Made by a program: the position numbers and the translations under genes. Shown one piece after another: positions 6,676-9,199 of a DNA stretch of 9,199 nt (position 1 is its first letter; every line of letters begins with the position of its first letter). Source of the DNA: an uncultured Clostridia bacterium (GTDB lineage: Bacteria > Bacillota > Clostridia > Peptostreptococcales > Anaerovoracaceae); NCBI GenBank assembly GCA_934277655.1, contig CAKQVC010000060.1, positions 1-9,199 of the forward strand, given 5' to 3'. The notes beneath the pieces were generated by a model that searched no databases, was not told where the DNA came from, and was given only the letters and a program-made list of their open reading frames with translations.

Positions 6676-7640
6676 ATCGAGAAATTTTGTTATCTGTAAA
6701 AGACATAAAAAAATGGTTTCCTGTTGACGATCGTTTGTTCGGGAAACCGACATCATACGTAAAAGCAGTTGATGGTGTATCATTTGATGTTTATCGAAAT
6801 GAGGTGTTGGGTCTTGTCGGCGAAAGTGGATGCGGAAAGACAACTATAAGCCGTTCAATTTTGGGCCTTACCACACCAACGGAAGGCAGTATACATTTTG
6901 AAGGTAAAGAGTTGGTAGGAATGGAGAAGAAAGAATTGCGAAATATGCGATCTGATTTACAAATCGTGTTTCAAGATCCTTATTCTTCATTGAGCCCAAG
7001 AATGCGGGTAATCGATACAATTATGGAGCCAATGGAAATACAAAAGAGAGGCACAAAGCAAGATCGGATTCGTCGCGCTGAGGAGCTCTTGGAAATTGTA
7101 GGCCTGGAGAAGTCTTTTGCTTATCGCTACCCTCATGAATTTTCTGGCGGCCAACGGCAAAGGGTAGGTATTGCTCGTGTACTTGCTGCGAATCCAAAGT
7201 TTATTATTTGTGATGAACCGGTTTCTGCGCTTGATGTATCTGTTCGATCTCAGATTTTGAATTTGCTGTTAGAGCTAAAACGTGATTTTGATTTGACGGT
7301 ATTGTTTATCTCCCATGACTTGTCTGTTGTGGAGTATGTTTGTGACAGAATCGTCGTTATGTATTTGGGCAAGGTCATGGAAGTTGCAAATCGAGATGAT
7401 CTTTATAGAAATCCGTTGCATCCTTATACGAAAGCATTACTCTCAGCAATTCCGATTCCAGATCCAAAGCATAAGAGAGATCGGATAATTATAGAAGGAG
7501 ATACGCCAAGTCCAATTGATCCACCAAAAGGATGTAGATTTTGTACAAGATGCGCCAATGCACAGGAGATTTGCAGGACAGAAATGCCGGAGCTGAGGGA
7601 GATCGAACCGAATCATTGTGTTGCGTGTCATTTGGTATAA
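6672..7640 (+). CDS. ABC importer ATPase, DppF/OppF type
   Basis: This is the second ATPase of the importer, 322 aa, acting as a heterodimer with the DppD-type subunit. Walker A is GESGCGKT (50-57), the Q-loop is Q101 (VFQDP), the signature is FSGGQRQR (157-164), the Walker B end is IICDEP (178-183) and the switch His is H215 (SHDLSVV). NPLHPYTKALLSAIP (247-261) marks the oligopeptide-transporter C-terminal domain. It ends with CRFCTRC (288-294) plus Cys301, Cys316 and Cys319, similar to its partner. ATG 6672 overlaps the upstream TGA and is preceded by AGGTGA (6660-6665) at six bases, pointing to coupled translation. Twenty bases separate it from the following amidohydrolase gene. No substrate-binding protein gene adjoins it within the window. 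Confidence 0.93.
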   Translation: MNREILLSVKDIKKWFPVDDRLFGKPTSYVKAVDGVSFDVYRNEVLGLVGESGCGKTTISRSILGLTTPTEGSIHFEGKELVGMEKKELRNMRSDLQIVFQDPYSSLSPRMRVIDTIMEPMEIQKRGTKQDRIRRAEELLEIVGLEKSFAYRYPHEFSGGQRQRVGIARVLAANPKFIICDEPVSALDVSVRSQILNLLLELKRDFDLTVLFISHDLSVVEYVCDRIVVMYLGKVMEVANRDDLYRNPLHPYTKALLSAIPIPDPKHKRDRIIIEGDTPSPIDPPKGCRFCTRCANAQEICRTEMPELREIEPNHCVACHLV

Positions 7641-7660
7641 AGAGAATTAAGGAAAAGAAA

Positions 7661-9127
7661 ATGAAAAATGAGCAGAAAACACATTATTTTCTAAAGGCAC
7701 GATATCTTATTATATGGGATGGGAACAGCCATAGACAGATGGAAAATGGATATTTGGAAGTGAAGGGGAACGAAATAGCAGGGATTTATTCAGTCCTGCC
7801 TGATGGGGCTGAGGCAGAGGATCTTGGTAATGTAGCCATTGTTCCTGGGTTTTTAAATCTTCATTGTCATCCGTCGGAAGTTTATGGCGGAAGAAGTTAT
7901 AAGGAAGATTGTGGAAATCTGTATTTTTATGACTCTACTTTATATGACTATGCAGGATTGGTTTCTCTCGGAGAACAAAGTGCTGCTATTCAGGCAAAGC
8001 TGAATTTAGCGGAAATTATTAAGAGTGGCTGTACTACGGCATTGATTTTTGGCGGACCTTGTTCGGAGTTAGAGGCGTGCCTTGCCGGCGAGATCGGACT
8101 TCGTGCTTATGTAGGATGGGGCATTCGAGCAGGAGACGCAAAGGAAGAAATCAGCATCTGGGATTCTCCGGATGGTCATAGTCTCACACATCAATTTAAT
8201 GAAACCGCTGGTTTTGAACGAATTCAGGAAGCTGTATCCTTTGCAAAAAATCTGGAAGGAAGCTATGAAGGAAGGATAACGGGATTACTTGCGCCGACGC
8301 AGACGATGACTTGTACAGAAGATATGCTGCGGGCGACAAGACGAGCAGCAGACAAATATGGTATCAGATTGACAACCCATGGAAGCGAGGACTTTATTGA
8401 GTTTGAAACATCTATTAGGATGCGTGGAAAAACGCCGGTAGAGGTTATGGCAGAGACAGGTCTGCTGGGAGAAGACTTAATAATTGCTCATTGTTGCTGC
8501 ATCACGGGCCATTCTCAGATCTTTATGAGGGGAAAGGATTTGGATCTATTGTCAAAAGCAAAAGCAACTGTTGCCCATTGCCCTATTGTATTGGCAAGAG
8601 AAGGTGATACACTAGAGACTTTTGAACGATACCAACAGGCTGGGGTCAATTTAGCTATCGGTACAGATACCTTTCCATCGGATTTCATACAAGAAATGCG
8701 AATGGCAGCTGTAATGGGAAAGATTACCGGACGCAGTACTTTTGCTACCGGTGCGAAGGATATCTTTCAAGCTGCGACCATCAATGGAGCAAGCGCATTC
8801 GGTCGAACAGATTTAGGTAGACTCTGTGTTCATAGCAAAGCCGATTTTTCCGTATTTTCTCTAGATACTATGGAAATGTCTCCAGTGCGGGATGTGGTAA
8901 AAAATATCGTGTACAGTGCGACTCGTCATAGTGTGGAACGGGTTTATGTCAATGGAAAGTGCATCATGAAGGACGGTGTTGTAGCCGGTATCGATGAGGC
9001 AGATCTGGCAGGGCAGCTACAGGAATTGGCAGAGACGGCTTGGAGTAAAGTAAGCGAGAGAGACCCGAAACATCGGACTATTGACGTTATATCACCATTA
9101 AGTTGTCCAAAAGTGACCATAAAATAA
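7661..9127 (+). CDS. Metal-dependent amidohydrolase of the cytosine/guanine deaminase-TrzN class
   Basis: This 488-aa protein belongs to the amidohydrolase superfamily, branch of aminoaryl/nucleobase deaminases and s-triazine hydrolases. The mononuclear site is complete: His68 and His70 (NLHCHPSEV), His240 with Glu243 (THGSE, the HxxE pair typical of deaminases), His277 (IAHC), and Asp336 (GTDTFPSD). VAHCPIV (304-310) matches the family's HCP segment. Such enzymes hydrolyse C-N bonds, often releasing ammonia from an amino or imino ring carbon. ATG 7661 follows AAGGA (7649-7653) at seven bases; upstream in-frame ATGs fall inside the previous gene and lack ribosome sites. It is the last gene of the run, 20 bases after the ATPase, suggesting a role on the imported compound. 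An imino- or amino-substituted hydantoin or pyrimidine would fit (inference). The exact substrate is unknown. Confidence 0.88.
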   Translation: MKNEQKTHYFLKARYLIIWDGNSHRQMENGYLEVKGNEIAGIYSVLPDGAEAEDLGNVAIVPGFLNLHCHPSEVYGGRSYKEDCGNLYFYDSTLYDYAGLVSLGEQSAAIQAKLNLAEIIKSGCTTALIFGGPCSELEACLAGEIGLRAYVGWGIRAGDAKEEISIWDSPDGHSLTHQFNETAGFERIQEAVSFAKNLEGSYEGRITGLLAPTQTMTCTEDMLRATRRAADKYGIRLTTHGSEDFIEFETSIRMRGKTPVEVMAETGLLGEDLIIAHCCCITGHSQIFMRGKDLDLLSKAKATVAHCPIVLAREGDTLETFERYQQAGVNLAIGTDTFPSDFIQEMRMAAVMGKITGRSTFATGAKDIFQAATINGASAFGRTDLGRLCVHSKADFSVFSLDTMEMSPVRDVVKNIVYSATRHSVERVYVNGKCIMKDGVVAGIDEADLAGQLQELAETAWSKVSERDPKHRTIDVISPLSCPKVTIK

Positions 9128-9153
9128 GCCTGCAAATAAAAAGTCAAGGCTAA

Positions 9154-9189
9154 ATTGAAAGAACATTGAAAATTTTATACAGGTTGAAA
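9154..9189 (+). repeat. Short TTGAAA direct repeats downstream of the amidohydrolase gene
   Basis: ATTGAAA occurs at 9154-9160 and 9165-9171, and TTGAAA again at 9184-9189, in the 72 bases after the last stop. TTGAAA at 9155-9160 could serve as a -35 box with TATACA (9176-9181) as -10, but the 15-base spacing is short. No terminator hairpin is visible before the window ends, so the operon may continue. Confidence 0.25.
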
Positions 9190-9199
9190 ATTGGGTATC

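Noticed and set aside
7541..7660. Upstream start at 7541 for the amidohydrolase
   Set aside because: It lies inside the second ATPase gene and lacks a ribosome site; ATG 7661 has AAGGA at seven bases.
1..9199. CRISPR array, tRNA, rRNA, insertion sequence or recombinase gene
   Set aside because: No regularly spaced repeats, no cloverleaf-like segment and no transposase or integrase motif was seen on either strand; the only long repeat is the inverted pair at 1-59 and 953-1011.

Overview
This window is most likely from a low-to-moderate GC Firmicute, probably an anaerobic clostridial-type bacterium. The basis is strong AGGAG/AAGGNGGTGA-type Shine-Dalgarno sites, GTG starts, AT-rich intergenic DNA and tightly packed co-oriented genes. 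The genus cannot be named from the sequence alone. The window carries a hydantoin (cyclic ureide) utilisation locus joined to a complete Dpp/Opp-type importer core and an amidohydrolase of the deaminase type.

Layout. Bases 1-711 (minus strand) hold a hydantoin racemase gene that runs off the left edge. It was easy to miss because it has no stop in the window. Bases 712-1088 are an AT-rich divergent region with a good promoter for the racemase. On the plus strand this region also holds a stray 3' end of a second racemase gene (about 949-1047). Seven plus-strand genes or gene parts then follow without a visible terminator: M20 N-carbamoyl-L-amino-acid hydrolase (1089-2297), dihydropyrimidinase/D-hydantoinase family enzyme (2323-3723), two permeases (3774-4712 and 4726-5571), two ATPases (5659-6675 and 6672-7640) and an HxxE-type amidohydrolase (7661-9127). 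The last 72 bases hold only a small direct-repeat cluster.

How it fits together (inference from family knowledge). The ABC transporter would import a small ureide or hydantoin-like compound. The final amidohydrolase may deaminate an imino or amino precursor to a cyclic ureide. The hydantoinase opens the ring to an N-carbamoyl amino acid, the racemase interconverts hydantoin enantiomers, and the M20 enzyme releases the L-amino acid, CO2 and ammonia. No substrate-binding protein or regulator gene lies inside the window.

Most notable observation. Bases 1-59 and 953-1011 are a nearly perfect inverted repeat (58 of 59 matching), and both copies encode the same C-terminal stretch of the racemase. 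If the DNA between them is flipped on paper, the racemase becomes a complete 248-codon plus-strand gene. It would end at the TAG at 1045-1047, 41 bases before the M20 gene, and its promoter would then point into the whole operon. This looks like an invertible segment, or the scar of an inversion or duplication. An assembly artefact must be excluded because the repeat sits at the very edge of the window.
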